Part shown: in pieces, positions 24,424-37,413 of the stretch
Layout: each line of letters starts with the position of its first letter
Numbering within the stretch: position 1 is the first letter of the stretch
From: BP-191 sp035940575
Lineage (GTDB): Bacteria; Actinomycetota; Actinomycetes; BP-191
Length of the DNA: 64,000 nt
Assembly: GCA_035940575.1 (NCBI GenBank)
Contig: DASZER010000011.1
Span: 1-64,000 of the forward strand
Reading direction: 5' to 3'
The notes under the pieces: model-generated
What the model was told of the DNA's origin: nothing
Database searches by the model: none
What the model saw: only the letters and a program-made list of their open reading frames with translations
Position numbers and translations under genes: made by a program

Positions 24424-25758
24424 GTGCCGCCGTCCGCCGTGCCTCCGGCCGCGGTCGTGGTGCTCGCGGCAGGCGAGGGCACGCGCATGCGGTCCGCGCT
24501 CCCCAAGGTCCTCCACCCGGTCTGCGGACGTTCGCTGCTCGCGCACGTGCTCGCCGCCGTCGAGCCGCTGAACGCGACGCACACGCTCGTCGTCGTCGGC
24601 CACGGGCGCGACGAGGTGACCGCGGCGCTGCCCGAGGGCGTGACGGCGGTCGTCCAGGAGGAGCAGCGCGGGACCGGCCACGCGGTGCGGGTCGCGCTCG
24701 ACGCGGTGCCCGGCCTCGACGGCACGGTCGTGGTGACGTACGGCGACATGCCCCTGCTGCCGACGGAGACGCTGGAGCGGCTCGTCGCCGAGCACGAGGG
24801 CGGCGCGACGGTGCTGACGGCGCGCTTCGCGGACCCGTTCGGCTACGGGCGGATCGTGCGCGACGCCGACGGCTACGTCTCCGCGATCGTCGAGGAGCGC
24901 GACGCGACCGACGAGCAGCGCGCGATCGGCGAGGTCAACGGCGGCGTCTACGCGTTCGACGCGAACGCGCTCAGGGACGCGTTGGGACGGCTCTCGACCG
25001 ACAACGCGCAGGGCGAGGAGTACCTCACCGACGTCGTCGCGCTGATCGGCCGCGCGAAGCCGGTCGTGGGTGTCGAGGAGGAGCTGGCCGGGGTCAACGA
25101 CCGCGCGCAGCTCGCCGCCGTCGGCGCGGTCCTGCGCGACCGGACGCTGCTGGCGCTGATGCGCTCGGGCGTCACGGTGGTCGACCCGTCGACCACGTGG
25201 GTCGACGCGACGGTGACCATCGAGCCCGACGTGACGATCGAGCCGTTCACCCGGCTGCGCGGCACGACGCGCGTCGAAAGCGGCGCGGTCGTGGGCCCGC
25301 ACGCGGAGGTCGTGGACGCGGTGATCGGACCGGGCGCGACCGTCGGGCCGTTCGCGTACCTGCGCCCGGGCACCGTCCTCGGCCGCAAGGCGAAGGCGGG
25401 GACGTACGTCGAGATCAAGGCCAGCACGATCGGCGCGGAGACGAAGGTGCCGCACCTGTCGTACGTGGGCGACGCGACCATCGGCGAGCGTACGAACATC
25501 GGAGCGGCGACGGTCGTCGTGAACTACGACGGCCGCGACAAGCACAAGACGGTCATCGGCGACGACGTGCGCATCGGCAGCGACACGATGCTCGTCGCGC
25601 CGGTCGAGGTCGGCGACGGCGCGTACACGGCCGCCGGGTCCGTCATCACGAAGAACGTCCCGGCGGGCGCGCTCGGCGTCGGCAGGGCGTACCAGCGGAA
25701 CGTCGAAGGTTGGGTCGCGCGCCGGCGCGGCGCCACGCGAGAGGGAGCGGAATCGTGA
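24424..25758 (+). CDS. glmU: Bifunctional GlmU (UDP-GlcNAc pyrophosphorylase / acetyltransferase)
   Basis: 444 residues making UDP-GlcNAc in two steps. The N-terminal uridylyltransferase shows VVLAAGEGTRMRSALPKVLH and EQRGTGHAV; the C-terminal left-handed beta helix carries the acetyltransferase residues (YVEIKASTIG, HLSYVGDATIGE, NYDGRDKHKT). GTG 24424 is favoured by GAGGAG 6 nt upstream. It is shorter at the C-terminus than M. tuberculosis GlmU. Overlaps prs by GTGA. Confidence 0.95.
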   Translation: MPPSAVPPAAVVVLAAGEGTRMRSALPKVLHPVCGRSLLAHVLAAVEPLNATHTLVVVGHGRDEVTAALPEGVTAVVQEEQRGTGHAVRVALDAVPGLDGTVVVTYGDMPLLPTETLERLVAEHEGGATVLTARFADPFGYGRIVRDADGYVSAIVEERDATDEQRAIGEVNGGVYAFDANALRDALGRLSTDNAQGEEYLTDVVALIGRAKPVVGVEEELAGVNDRAQLAAVGAVLRDRTLLALMRSGVTVVDPSTTWVDATVTIEPDVTIEPFTRLRGTTRVESGAVVGPHAEVVDAVIGPGATVGPFAYLRPGTVLGRKAKAGTYVEIKASTIGAETKVPHLSYVGDATIGERTNIGAATVVVNYDGRDKHKTVIGDDVRIGSDTMLVAPVEVGDGAYTAAGSVITKNVPAGALGVGRAYQRNVEGWVARRRGATREGAES

Positions 25759-26732
25759 CGGGCCTGGAGATCGCCGGCCACAAGACGTTGATGCTGTTCT
25801 CGGGGCGGGGGTACCCCGAGCTCGCGGACGAGGTGGCGGAGAACCTCGGCTGCCAGCGGTCGCCGGTGACGTTGTACGACTTCGCGAACGGCGAGACGTA
25901 CTGCCGCTTCGAGGAGTCCGTGCGCGGGTCGGACGCGTTCGTGCTGCAGAGCTACGCCGACGACCTCAACACCGGCGTCATGGAGCAGCTCATCATGTGC
26001 GACGCGCTCAAGCGCGCGTCGGCGAAGCGCATCACGGTCGTCACGCCGTTCTACCCGTACTCGCGCCAGGACAAGAAGACGATGGCGCGCGAGCCCATCT
26101 CGGCGAAGCTGATGGCCGACCTGTTCCGCGCCGCAGGGGCGAACCGGATCATGGCGATCGACCTCCACACGCCGCAGATCCAGGGCTACCTCGACGCGCC
26201 GCTCGACCACCTGACCGCGCTGCCGTTGCTGTCCGACCACATCGCCGAGCACGGCGACCTCGACAACGTCACCATCGTCTCGCCCGACGCGGGTCGCGTG
26301 CGCGTCGCGGAGAAGTACACCGACCGCCTCGGCACGCCGCTGGCGATCATCCACAAGCGCCGCGACCCTCGGGTCGCGAACCAGGCCAAGGTGTTCAGCG
26401 TCGTCGGCCAGGTCGAGGGGCGCTCCTGCATCCTCGTGGACGACATGATCGACACCGGCGGCACGATCGTGAAGGCGGCGGACGCGCTGTTCGAGCAGGG
26501 CGCCGCGGAGGTGCGGGTCGCGGCGACGCACGGCATCTTCAGCGGCCCCGCGGTCGACCGGCTCAAGAACAGCCGGATCAGCGAGGTCATCGTCACGAAC
26601 ACGCTGCCGATCACGCCGGAGAAGCAGTTCGACAAGCTCACGGTGCTGTCGATCGCGCCGATCCTCGCCGCCGCGATCCGCGCCGTCTTCGACGACTCGA
26701 CGGTCTCCGGCCTGTTCGACGGCACGAACTAG
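25755..26732 (+). CDS. prs: Ribose-phosphate pyrophosphokinase
   Basis: 325 residues that make PRPP from ribose-5-phosphate and ATP. Visible motifs are FANGETYCRFEESVRG, the ATP loop region YPYSRQDKK, AIDLHTPQIQGY and the PRPP-binding loop ILVDDMIDTGGTI. Coupled to glmU by overlap, with GAGGGAG as ribosome site. A strong hairpin follows. Confidence 0.95.
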   Translation: MTGLEIAGHKTLMLFSGRGYPELADEVAENLGCQRSPVTLYDFANGETYCRFEESVRGSDAFVLQSYADDLNTGVMEQLIMCDALKRASAKRITVVTPFYPYSRQDKKTMAREPISAKLMADLFRAAGANRIMAIDLHTPQIQGYLDAPLDHLTALPLLSDHIAEHGDLDNVTIVSPDAGRVRVAEKYTDRLGTPLAIIHKRRDPRVANQAKVFSVVGQVEGRSCILVDDMIDTGGTIVKAADALFEQGAAEVRVAATHGIFSGPAVDRLKNSRISEVIVTNTLPITPEKQFDKLTVLSIAPILAAAIRAVFDDSTVSGLFDGTN

Positions 26733-26741
26733 GAAACCGGT

Positions 26742-26769
26742 AGGGGCGGGTCCCGAAGGGCCCGCCCCT
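26742..26769 (+). terminator. Terminator after prs
   Basis: Stem AGGGGCGGG/CCCGCCCCT extended by CCC/GGG around a GAA loop, with one bulged T. No T-tract. Confidence 0.7.
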
Positions 26770-26780
26770 CACGACTCTCG

Positions 26781-26832
26781 TGGTGCCGTCACGCGGTGGT
26801 GCCGTCTCTCGTGGTGCCGTCTCGCGGTGCCC
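26781..26832 (+). repeat. Short tandem repeat, ~16-bp period
   Basis: TGGTGCCGTC occurs at 26781, 26797 and 26812, and a degenerate fourth copy follows. It fills the gap between the prs terminator and the end of the next gene. No gene is seen here. Confidence 0.6.
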
Positions 26833-26867
26833 GGCGTCGGCCGGGCCGTTGCCGTCTGGGGGAGATG

Positions 26868-27437
26868 CTAGCGGGTGGAGGTGGTGTAGTCAGCGTCCTC
26901 CTCGAAGCCTTCGCGGTCGGCGATGCGGTCGAGCAGGCCGCTGTAGAGGCCGATCGCCTCGCGGCCCACGCGGACGAGGTCCGCGTAGCTCTCCGGCAGC
27001 CTGCCGATCTCGCCGAGGCGGGTGAGGATCTCGTGGACCGCCTGCTGGTCGTCCGGCCCGAGGAAGTCCGACAGGTCGTCGAGGTCGTCGCCGAGGTGGG
27101 ACGCGGTCTGCAACGCCTGGCCGCGCAGGCGGCGCATCTGGTGCTTGCGATGCGGGTCCACGACGAGCCGCACCGCGCCGATGCGGAAGGCGCGGCGGCC
27201 GTAGCCGTCCTCGAGCATGTACGTCTCGAACTCGTCGATCCCGCGCTTGAAGAAGATCAGGGAGCGACGGGTCTCGAACCACGCGGCGCGGAATGCACGC
27301 CGCTGCGCCTGTTCGAGGTTCGTGCGGCTGCGGCGGGTCTCCAGGAAGGCGGCGCCACCGGCCATCGCGGAGAACAGCGCGATGCCGATGGAGAACGGGT
27401 CGGGGTCGACGCCGGGGCGTTCGGTCGTGTCGAGCAT
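26868..27437 (-). CDS. Hypothetical membrane-anchored protein
   Basis: 189 residues with one hydrophobic segment near residues 16-34 (FSIGIALFSAMAGGAAFLE) and a long, highly charged helical domain containing RLRGQALQTASHLGDDLDDL. No named family. ATG 27437 is supported by a TAGCGT element 7 nt upstream; longer in-frame starts read through the control region. Transcription appears to be driven by the special promoter described next. Confidence 0.65.
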   Translation of the reverse strand: MLDTTERPGVDPDPFSIGIALFSAMAGGAAFLETRRSRTNLEQAQRRAFRAAWFETRRSLIFFKRGIDEFETYMLEDGYGRRAFRIGAVRLVVDPHRKHQMRRLRGQALQTASHLGDDLDDLSDFLGPDDQQAVHEILTRLGEIGRLPESYADLVRVGREAIGLYSGLLDRIADREGFEEDADYTTSTR

Positions 27438-27444
27438 GGCGACG

Positions 27445-27487
27445 ACGCTAGAGCGGTTCGCGGCTGTGGACGGAGAGTTGTCCACAA
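27445..27487 (-). promoter_or_regulatory. Leaderless promoter with paired TGTCCACA boxes
   Basis: On the minus strand TTGTGGACAA (distal), GTCCACAG (proximal), 13 nt, TAGCGT, 7 nt, ATG. The TTGTCCACA core equals an actinobacterial DnaA box. The same arrangement occurs at 47168 and 62668. Confidence 0.5.
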
Positions 27488-27504
27488 CGCGCCACGTACG
27501 GCGC

Positions 27505-29004
27505 CTACGTCGCGCAGAAGAAGCCGTACTTCGCGAGGCCCTTGGGCAGCGGGGTGTCGGCGAGGCGGTCGCGGACGTACGTCGCGGGGCCGCGCCACGA
27601 CGCAAACTGCGCCGCCGGCCGCCGGATGACCGGGTCCTTCTTCGAGTAGCGCGACGGCGCGGAGTTGCCCTCGACGAACGGCGCCTGGCCGATCTCGTTC
27701 GCGCCCTTGCCGGTGTACCGCAGGATGAACAGGCCGAGGTCGATGTCGACGACGTAGATCAGGCCGTTCTGCACGACCGGGTACGACCACATGGCGCCGG
27801 TCCAGCGCTCGGCGGTCCGGTAGAACAGCCGCGCGTCGCGGAAGTCGGGCTCGAACGTCGGCTTCGGCACGAACGCCCCCGCCTCCGACGGCTTCGACGG
27901 CTCGGCGATGTCGACGGCACGCAGGCCGCCGCCGTACCAGGGGACGAGCGCGACGGACGGGAAGACGGTCTGGTTGTGCGAGGTGAACGTGCCGTTCAGC
28001 TCGCGCGAGCGCTGGCAGTCGTTCTCCTGCAGCTTGAACTCCGCGCCGGGGACGAGCCGCGGCGCGTTCTCGATCGACAGGTCCGCCATCCGCAGCCAGC
28101 CGAACGGGCAGCCCGACGACGCGACGCCCGGCGTGTAGACGTCGGCGTAGCCCTCCTGGACGAGGACGGCGTACGGCTTGCCGGGGACCTTGACGCCGCC
28201 GTGCACGTTGCCGAGGTACGTCGCGGGCACGCCGAGCGGGACGACGACGCCGGGCGAGCCCATGGCGAGCGTCGAGGTGTCGGCGACGTAGAAGCCGTAG
28301 TCCCACGTGCCGAGGTACGCGCGCGTGCCGTCGTCGCTCACCGACAGTGAGTGCAGGTAGCCGCCGGAGGAGTCGACGGCGTTGAGCGGCCGCGCGCTGT
28401 CGGCGACGGTGTCGAACGTCGCCGCGAGCGACGGCGCCTTCGGGTCGGTGATGTCGTACACGACGAGGTCGGGCGAGTAGATCGTGAACGCGAGGTACAC
28501 GAGCGCGCGCCCCGGCTTCTTCGGGTCCTTCCAGAGGAAGAACTCGTGCGGCGAGCGCGGCCCGAAGTCGACGGTCGAGAGCAGCACCGGCTTGGCGCAG
28601 TTGCGGATGTCGTAGAGGTGCAGGTAGTTGCCGGTGGTCGAGCCGATGCCGTCGAGGGAGTACGTCATCACGACGAGCAGCCCGAGGCCCGCGTCGGCGC
28701 GCAGCTCGCGCTGCGTGGAGCCCGACTTCGCGGGGATGGTGCCGACCTGGCGGGGGCGCGAGGGGTTGCGCACGTCCACGATCGCGACGCCCGCGCGCTC
28801 GCCCCGGTCGCCGACGTAGACGCAGCTCCCGGCGACGGCGATGGGGGAGTTCATGCCCCTGTTGCCGAGCGTCGTGCGGCCGACGAGCTGGAAGCTCTTG
28901 GCGGTGCCGTACTTCGACGGCAACGGCAGCGGCGCGGCCTGCGAGGGGGCGGCGAGCGAGGCGGCGACGGCGAGAGCCGTCACACCGGTGAGCAGCGTGC
29001 GCAT
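27505..29004 (-). CDS. Secreted LVIVD-repeat beta-propeller protein
   Basis: 499 residues with a signal peptide (about 23 residues, ending SQAA). The mature protein is a run of ~40-residue repeats with the LVIVD pattern, for example GVAIVDVRNPSRPRQVGTI, LHLYDIRNCAKPVLLS, LVVYDITDPKAPSLAATF and IYVVDIDLGLFILRY, which suggests a beta propeller. Cysteines are conserved in pairs. Such proteins are extracellular or cell-surface with no known activity. Single gene, divergent from rplY. Confidence 0.8.
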   Translation of the reverse strand: MRTLLTGVTALAVAASLAAPSQAAPLPLPSKYGTAKSFQLVGRTTLGNRGMNSPIAVAGSCVYVGDRGERAGVAIVDVRNPSRPRQVGTIPAKSGSTQRELRADAGLGLLVVMTYSLDGIGSTTGNYLHLYDIRNCAKPVLLSTVDFGPRSPHEFFLWKDPKKPGRALVYLAFTIYSPDLVVYDITDPKAPSLAATFDTVADSARPLNAVDSSGGYLHSLSVSDDGTRAYLGTWDYGFYVADTSTLAMGSPGVVVPLGVPATYLGNVHGGVKVPGKPYAVLVQEGYADVYTPGVASSGCPFGWLRMADLSIENAPRLVPGAEFKLQENDCQRSRELNGTFTSHNQTVFPSVALVPWYGGGLRAVDIAEPSKPSEAGAFVPKPTFEPDFRDARLFYRTAERWTGAMWSYPVVQNGLIYVVDIDLGLFILRYTGKGANEIGQAPFVEGNSAPSRYSKKDPVIRRPAAQFASWRGPATYVRDRLADTPLPKGLAKYGFFCAT

Positions 29005-29130
29005 GAGGGACCTCCGGCGGCTTTACGGGGCAGTTCGTCGGCGGAGGCCGGTTTCCTCTAGACTCCCCGATTTGGCGCGGGCGCAACGGCCGCGCGCCAC
29101 CCCACGACGTTGAAAGCAAGGAGCAGTGCC

Positions 29131-29790
29131 GTGTCCGAGGTCCGCATCGCCGCCGAGCCGCGCACCGAGTTCGGCAAGGGTGGCGCGCGCCGCACCCGCC
29201 GGGCAGGGAAGGTTCCCGCCGTCCTCTACGGGCACGGCTCCGACGTCCGCCACATCTCGCTTCCCGCGCGCGAGCTGCAGCACGCGTTCAAGGGCGAGAG
29301 CGGCGTCAACGTCCTCCTCTCGCTCGACCTCCCGGACGGCCACGAGCTCGCGCTGCCCCGGCAGGTCCAGCGCGACCCGCTGCGCGGCGACCTGACCCAC
29401 ATCGACCTGCTGCTCGTCCGCAAGGGCGAGAAGGTCTCGGTCGACGTCCCGATCGTGCTCGTCGGCGAGGCGCCGGCGGCCAAGGCGGGCGGCGCGCTCG
29501 ACCAGCAGGCGACGTTCCTGCACGTCGAGGCCGAGGCGACGCACATCCCGACGCAGCTCGAGGTCGACATCTCCGGCCTCACCGAGATCGGCGCGCACGG
29601 CATCCTCGCGTCGGACGTGAAGCTGCCCGAGGGCACGACGCTGCTCAGCGACCCCGAGGCGATCGTCGTGCACGTCGTCGGCGCGATGGCCGACGAGCCC
29701 GTCGACGAGGCGGTGGACGCGGCGTCCGAGGAGGACACCGAGGCCGGCACGGGTGAGGCGGCCGAGGGCGAGACCCCGGCCGGCGAGTAG
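29131..29790 (+). CDS. rplY: 50S ribosomal protein L25/general stress protein Ctc
   Basis: 219 residues: an N-terminal L25 domain that binds 5S rRNA (EFGKGGARRTRRAGKVPAVL, then YGHG) and the longer TL5/Ctc C-terminal beta domain, followed by an acidic Glu/Ala tail of ~35 residues. GTG 29131 has AAGGAG 7 nt upstream, so the TTG at 29110 is not used. Two nt separate it from pth, as in M. tuberculosis. Confidence 0.94.
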   Translation: MSEVRIAAEPRTEFGKGGARRTRRAGKVPAVLYGHGSDVRHISLPARELQHAFKGESGVNVLLSLDLPDGHELALPRQVQRDPLRGDLTHIDLLLVRKGEKVSVDVPIVLVGEAPAAKAGGALDQQATFLHVEAEATHIPTQLEVDISGLTEIGAHGILASDVKLPEGTTLLSDPEAIVVHVVGAMADEPVDEAVDAASEEDTEAGTGEAAEGETPAGE

Positions 29791-29792
29791 CC

Positions 29793-30377
29793 ATGGGCGA
29801 GGGCCCGGCGCTGGTCGTCGGGCTCGGCAACCCCGGCCCGCGCTACGCAGGCAACCGGCACAACGTCGGCTTCATGGTGCTCGACGAGCTCGCCCGGCGG
29901 GTCGGCGCGTCGTTCAAGGCGCACCGCGGCCGCGCGGACGTCATCGAGGCGCGCCTCGGCGACTCCCGCGCGATCCTCGCCAAGCCGAAGTCGTACATGA
30001 ACGAGTCGGGCGGGCCCGTCGCGTCGCTGCGCGACTTCTTCAAGGTGGCGGCGCCCGACATCGTCGTCGTGCACGACGAGCTCGACATCCCGTACGCCAC
30101 GTTGCGGCTCAAGCTCGGCGGCGGCGACAACGGCCACAACGGCCTGAAGTCGATCACGAAGTCGATCGGCACCCGCGAGTACCACCGCGTGCGCTTCGGC
30201 ATCGGCCGCCCGCCCGGGCGGCAGGACCCCGCCGACTTCGTCCTCAACGACTTCTCCACGGTGGAGCGCAGGGAGCTGCCGTTCCACCTCGACCGGGCCG
30301 CCGACGCGGTCGAGGCGCTGCTCGCGAAGGGCCTCGCGGCGGCGCAGAACGAGTTCCACGGCGCCGGCGACGCGTGA
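29793..30377 (+). CDS. pth: Peptidyl-tRNA hydrolase
   Basis: 194 residues that recycle peptidyl-tRNA. Motifs: VVGLGNPGPRYAGNRHNVGF with the catalytic His in NRHNVGF, KPKSYMNESG, VVHDELDIPYATLRLK and GGGDNGHNGLKSI. Length is normal. Follows rplY by 2 nt and overlaps the GNAT gene by GTGA. Confidence 0.95.
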   Translation: MGEGPALVVGLGNPGPRYAGNRHNVGFMVLDELARRVGASFKAHRGRADVIEARLGDSRAILAKPKSYMNESGGPVASLRDFFKVAAPDIVVVHDELDIPYATLRLKLGGGDNGHNGLKSITKSIGTREYHRVRFGIGRPPGRQDPADFVLNDFSTVERRELPFHLDRAADAVEALLAKGLAAAQNEFHGAGDA

Positions 30378-30970
30378 CCGTCGTACGGCTCGGGGAGGCC
30401 GACCTCGCGCGCGCGGCCGAGGTGGTCGGCGACGGGTTCTTCGCGGACCCCCTGCTCGCGTACGCGATCCCCGACGACGACGACCGGCGCACGCTCGCGC
30501 CCGCGCACTTCCTCCCCGTCGCGCGGCTCGCGTTCCAGGTCGGCGAGGTCTGGTGGGACGGCGACGCCGTCGCCTGCTGGCTGCCGCCGGGCCACCACGA
30601 CGCGACGGAGGACGAGGCCGTCGCGGCCGGGCTCGACCGGATGGCCGACCACGTCGGCGCCGAGCCGGCCGCGCGCCTGGACGGCGTCTTCGACCACCTC
30701 CGCGAGCGCCGCCTCGCGCTCGGCGTGCCCGACCACTGGTACCTCGCGCTGCTCGGCGTCCGGACGTCCGCGCAGGGGCGCGGGCTCGGCGGCGCGGTGA
30801 TCGCGCCGCGGCTGGCGCTGGCGGACGAGGCCGGCGAGTGGTGCTTCCTCGAGACCCTGGGAGAGCGGAACGTGCCCTTCTACGAACGCCACGGGTTCGA
30901 CCTGGTCGAGTCGGGCGTCGAGCCCGGCAGCGGGCTGCCGTACTGGATGCTCCTGCGGAGGCCGAGATGA
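30374..30970 (+). CDS. GNAT-family N-acetyltransferase
   Basis: 198 residues. The acetyl-CoA loop is LLGVRTSAQGRGLGGAVIA, followed by ETLGERNVPFYERHGFDLVE, a common C-terminal pattern. The substrate is unknown. Coupled to pth upstream and, through ATGA, to a methyltransferase downstream; this pair is not part of the mycobacterial order. Confidence 0.85.
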   Translation: MTVVRLGEADLARAAEVVGDGFFADPLLAYAIPDDDDRRTLAPAHFLPVARLAFQVGEVWWDGDAVACWLPPGHHDATEDEAVAAGLDRMADHVGAEPAARLDGVFDHLRERRLALGVPDHWYLALLGVRTSAQGRGLGGAVIAPRLALADEAGEWCFLETLGERNVPFYERHGFDLVESGVEPGSGLPYWMLLRRPR

Positions 30971-31698
30971 GCAACTGGGCTAGCGGCGACGCGTACGAGC
31001 CGTTCATAGGCCGGTGGAGCCGGCTGGTCGCGGCGGAGTTCGTGCCGTGGCTGGGCGTGCCGCCGGGCGCGCGCTGGCTCGACGTCGGCTGCGGCACCGG
31101 CGCGCTCACCTCGACGGTCCTCGCGCTCGCGGAGCCGGCGAGCGTCGTGGGCGTCGACCCGTCGGGGGCGTTCGTCTCCTACGCCGCCGCGCGCGTGCCG
31201 CAGGCGGAGTTCCGCGTGGGCTACGCGGACGCGACGGGCCTGGACGACGGCGCGGTCGACGTGGCCGTCGCGGGCCTGGTGCTGAACTTCGTGCCCGACC
31301 CGGCGGCCGCCGTCGCGGAGCTGCGGCGGGTGGCGCGGCACACGGTCGGCGCGTACGTCTGGGACTACACGGGCGGCATGGAGATCCTGCGGCACTTCTG
31401 GGACGCCGCCCGCTCCCTCGACCCCGGCGTGGCCGACGAGGACTTCCCGCTGTGCAGGCCGGGCGCGCTGGCGGAGCTCCTCGGCGGCGAGGCGCGCGCG
31501 ATCGACGTGCCCGCCGTCTTCGAGGACTTCGAGTCGTACTGGGCGCCGTTCCTCGGCGGCACCGGGCCGGCGCCCGCGTACGTCGCCTCGCTCGACGACG
31601 AGCGGCGGGACGCGCTGCGCGAGGCGGTCCGCGAGCGGGTAGGGGAGCGGCCCTCGCTCAACGCCCGCGCGTGGGCGGTGCGCGCGCGGGTGACGTAG
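30967..31698 (+). CDS. Class I SAM-dependent methyltransferase
   Basis: 243 residues of the Rossmann methyltransferase fold: WLDVGCGTGALTSTVL (motif I), VVGVDPSGAFVSYA (motif II) and a ubiE-like middle (LDDGAVDVAVAGLVLNFVPD). Small-molecule or lipid methylation is likely; the substrate is unknown. Last gene of the rplY-pth operon, followed by a hairpin. Confidence 0.85.
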   Translation: MSNWASGDAYEPFIGRWSRLVAAEFVPWLGVPPGARWLDVGCGTGALTSTVLALAEPASVVGVDPSGAFVSYAAARVPQAEFRVGYADATGLDDGAVDVAVAGLVLNFVPDPAAAVAELRRVARHTVGAYVWDYTGGMEILRHFWDAARSLDPGVADEDFPLCRPGALAELLGGEARAIDVPAVFEDFESYWAPFLGGTGPAPAYVASLDDERRDALREAVRERVGERPSLNARAWAVRARVT

Positions 31699-31710
31699 GC
31701 TCGGCGCACA

Positions 31711-31739
31711 CCCCCCGGCGCCGCGCCGTGCGGGGCTTT
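31711..31739 (+). terminator. Weak hairpin between methyltransferase and mfd
   Basis: CCCCGGC...GCCGTGCGGGG with an imperfect stem, followed by CTTTCG. Shape and place suit a terminator. Confidence 0.4.
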
Positions 31740-31756
31740 CGTCGTGAGAGGACGCC

Positions 31757-35223
<3,467 letters not shown>

Positions 35224-35227
<4 letters not shown>

Positions 35228-36240
35228 CGCTCGCCCGCCTCCGCACGGTCGCGGCCGCCCTCGCGGGCGCCGTTCTCCTTGCCGGGTGCGCCGAGACCGG
35301 CGTCGGCGTCGCCGCGCGCGTCGGCGGCGACCGCATCCTCAACGACGAGGTGGTCGCGTACGTCGACCGCGGCCTCGACGACCCGGCCGCGCGCAACGTC
35401 GACCGCGTCCTGCTCCAGCGCGCGTGGCTCAGCCAGCTCGTCAAGCTGCGGCTCTACCGCGAGGCCGCGCGCCGGCTCGACGCGATGCCGTCGGACGAGG
35501 AGTACCGGCGCATGGTCGACACCTACGTCCAGCAGGCGGGCGGCCGCGCGGCGATCGAGCAGGACTTCACCGGCCGCGGCGTCGACGCGCGCGACGTGGA
35601 CGAGGTCATCGAGACCGTGCTGCTGTTCGAGCTGATCGGCGACGCCCTGGTCAAGGACGTGGCCACGCCCGAGCCCGAGCTGCGCGCGGACTACGCGCGG
35701 CAGATCGAGCAGTTCGACCAGGCGGAGGTCGCCCACATCAAGCTGCGCGACCAGCGGACCGCGACCACGGTCGTCGCGCAGCTCAAGGCGGGCGCGAGCT
35801 TCGACGAGCTCGCGAAGCAGTCTCTCGACCCGGCGACGGCCGCGCAGGGCGGCAAGCTCGGCGTGATCGGCAACGGCTCCAAGCGGTTCGCGAAGCCGAT
35901 CGTGGACGCGGTGTTCCGCTCGCGGACCGGCGCGATCATCGGGCCCGTCAAGGTCAGCGACGGCTTCGAGATCTTCCGCGTGATCGAGCGGCGGACGCTG
36001 TCGTTCGAGGACGCGCGGGACCTGCTGCGCCGGGCCAAGCTCAAGGACCAGCGGGACGCGAAGCGCGCCGCCTACATCCAGGAGCTGAGCCGCGAGATGG
36101 GCATCTCGGTGAACCCGCGCTTCGGGCGCTGGAACTTCAAGGAGACCGGCATCGAGCAGGCGGGCGACAGCCTCTCCACGACCGTCCCCTCGCCCGGCGC
36201 GACGGGCGCGCCCGGCGGCGGCCCGGCGCCCGGCCAGTGA
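35224..36240 (+). CDS. Lipoprotein peptidylprolyl isomerase (SurA/parvulin type)
   Basis: 338 residues with a lipoprotein signal (AGAVLLAGC, cysteine at residue 23). A SurA-like helical N-domain precedes a parvulin domain at about residues 175-270 (AEVAHIKLRDQRTATTVVAQ, DELAKQSLDPATAAQGGKLG, GPVKVSDGFEIFRV). It should help fold exported proteins on the outer face of the membrane. A Pro/Gly-rich tail closes it. It sits between mfd and mazG, where M. tuberculosis has another lipoprotein gene (lpqU) nearby. Confidence 0.87.
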
Positions 36241-37412
36241 ACGACGCGCCGATGGACAGGCTCGTCCTCGTCGCGAACACGCACCGCGTCGCGCCCGGCC
36301 TGCTCTCGTGGTCGGCGTGGGACGAGATGCGCAACGGCGACGTCTGCTGCGCCGACCCCGAGCACCCGCAGCTCCCGTTCCTCGAGGCGGCGGGCGTGGA
36401 CGTCACCGTGCTGCGGCCGGAGGACGGTCCCGAGGGCATGCGGGTGTCGTACCTGATGGGCGGCGGCGACCCGGTGGCCGCGGGGCTCGCGCACCTGTTC
36501 CGCGAGCGGGCGCGCGGCGGTCGCACGGCCGTGTGGCTCGCGAGCGCGGGCGGCGACCCGGCGTTCGTTCGGGCGCTCGGCGACCTCGCCGCGCGCGAGG
36601 GCGGCATCGAGATGGAGGTCGTCTACGGGTCGTACGACATGCCCGGCGCGCGGCTGCTCGACCTCGTCGCGACGATGGACAGGCTGCGCTCGCCGGGCGG
36701 CTGCCCGTGGGACGCCGAGCAGACGCACGAGACGCTCGCGCCGTACCTCGTGGAGGAGACGTACGAGGCGCTGGAGGCGATCGAGACAGGGGACCTCGAG
36801 GCGCTGCGCGACGAGCTCGGCGACGTGCTGCTCCAGGTGGTGTTCCACGCGCGCGTCGCGGAGGAGCGCGGGGAGCACCGCTGGACGATCGACGACGTCG
36901 CGGGCGGCATCGTCGAGAAGCTCGTGCGCCGCCACCCGCACGTGTTCGGCGACGTGAAGGTCTCCGGCGCCGACGAGGTCGTGCGCAACTGGGACGAGAT
37001 CAAGGCGGCCGAACGCTCCGAGGCGGGCGACGACGCGGGCGCGCTGCACGGCGTACCGCTCGGGCAGCCGGCGACATCGCTCGCGGCGAAGCTGCAGAAG
37101 CGCGCGACGAAGGCGGGGCTGCCGCCCGCGCTGCTGCCCTACGCCGACGACGCGCTGGCCGCGATCGAGCGCACGGCGCCGGAGGAGCGGCCCGCGGCGG
37201 TGGGCAGGCTGCTGTTCGCGGTCGTCGCGCTGGCGCGCTCGCTCGACGTCGACCCCGAGGCGGCGCTGCGGGAGGTGTCGCGCGACTTCCGCGAGCGGTT
37301 CGAGGCGGCCGAGCAGACGGCCCGCACGACCGGCGTCGCCCTGTCACAGTGGGACGAAGCCGCCTGGCGCGAGGTCTGGGACGCGGCGGCGTTGCCTCCC
37401 GTGGAGGGATGA
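36237..37412 (+). CDS. mazG: Nucleoside triphosphate pyrophosphohydrolase MazG
   Basis: 391 residues; the MazG core begins near residue 145 with LRSPGGCPWDAEQTHETLAP and carries the metal-binding EExxE (VEETYEALEAIE) and ELGDVLLQVVFHARVAEE. It removes aberrant dNTPs. The N-terminal ~140 residues are a degenerate extension with no catalytic motif I can identify, as in mycobacterial MazG. GTG 36237 (GTGA overlap) was chosen over ATG 36252; either is possible. Confidence 0.92.
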   Translation: MNDAPMDRLVLVANTHRVAPGLLSWSAWDEMRNGDVCCADPEHPQLPFLEAAGVDVTVLRPEDGPEGMRVSYLMGGGDPVAAGLAHLFRERARGGRTAVWLASAGGDPAFVRALGDLAAREGGIEMEVVYGSYDMPGARLLDLVATMDRLRSPGGCPWDAEQTHETLAPYLVEETYEALEAIETGDLEALRDELGDVLLQVVFHARVAEERGEHRWTIDDVAGGIVEKLVRRHPHVFGDVKVSGADEVVRNWDEIKAAERSEAGDDAGALHGVPLGQPATSLAAKLQKRATKAGLPPALLPYADDALAAIERTAPEERPAAVGRLLFAVVALARSLDVDPEAALREVSRDFRERFEAAEQTARTTGVALSQWDEAAWREVWDAAALPPVEG

Positions 37413-37413
37413 C

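Noticed and set aside
26776..26832. TGGTGCCGTC repeats as an iteron or attachment site
   Set aside because: Only three good copies, no replication or integrase gene nearby.
27464..27487. DnaA boxes as a chromosomal origin
   Set aside because: Only two boxes, no AT-rich unwinding region, no dnaA or dnaN nearby. Treated as a promoter motif instead.
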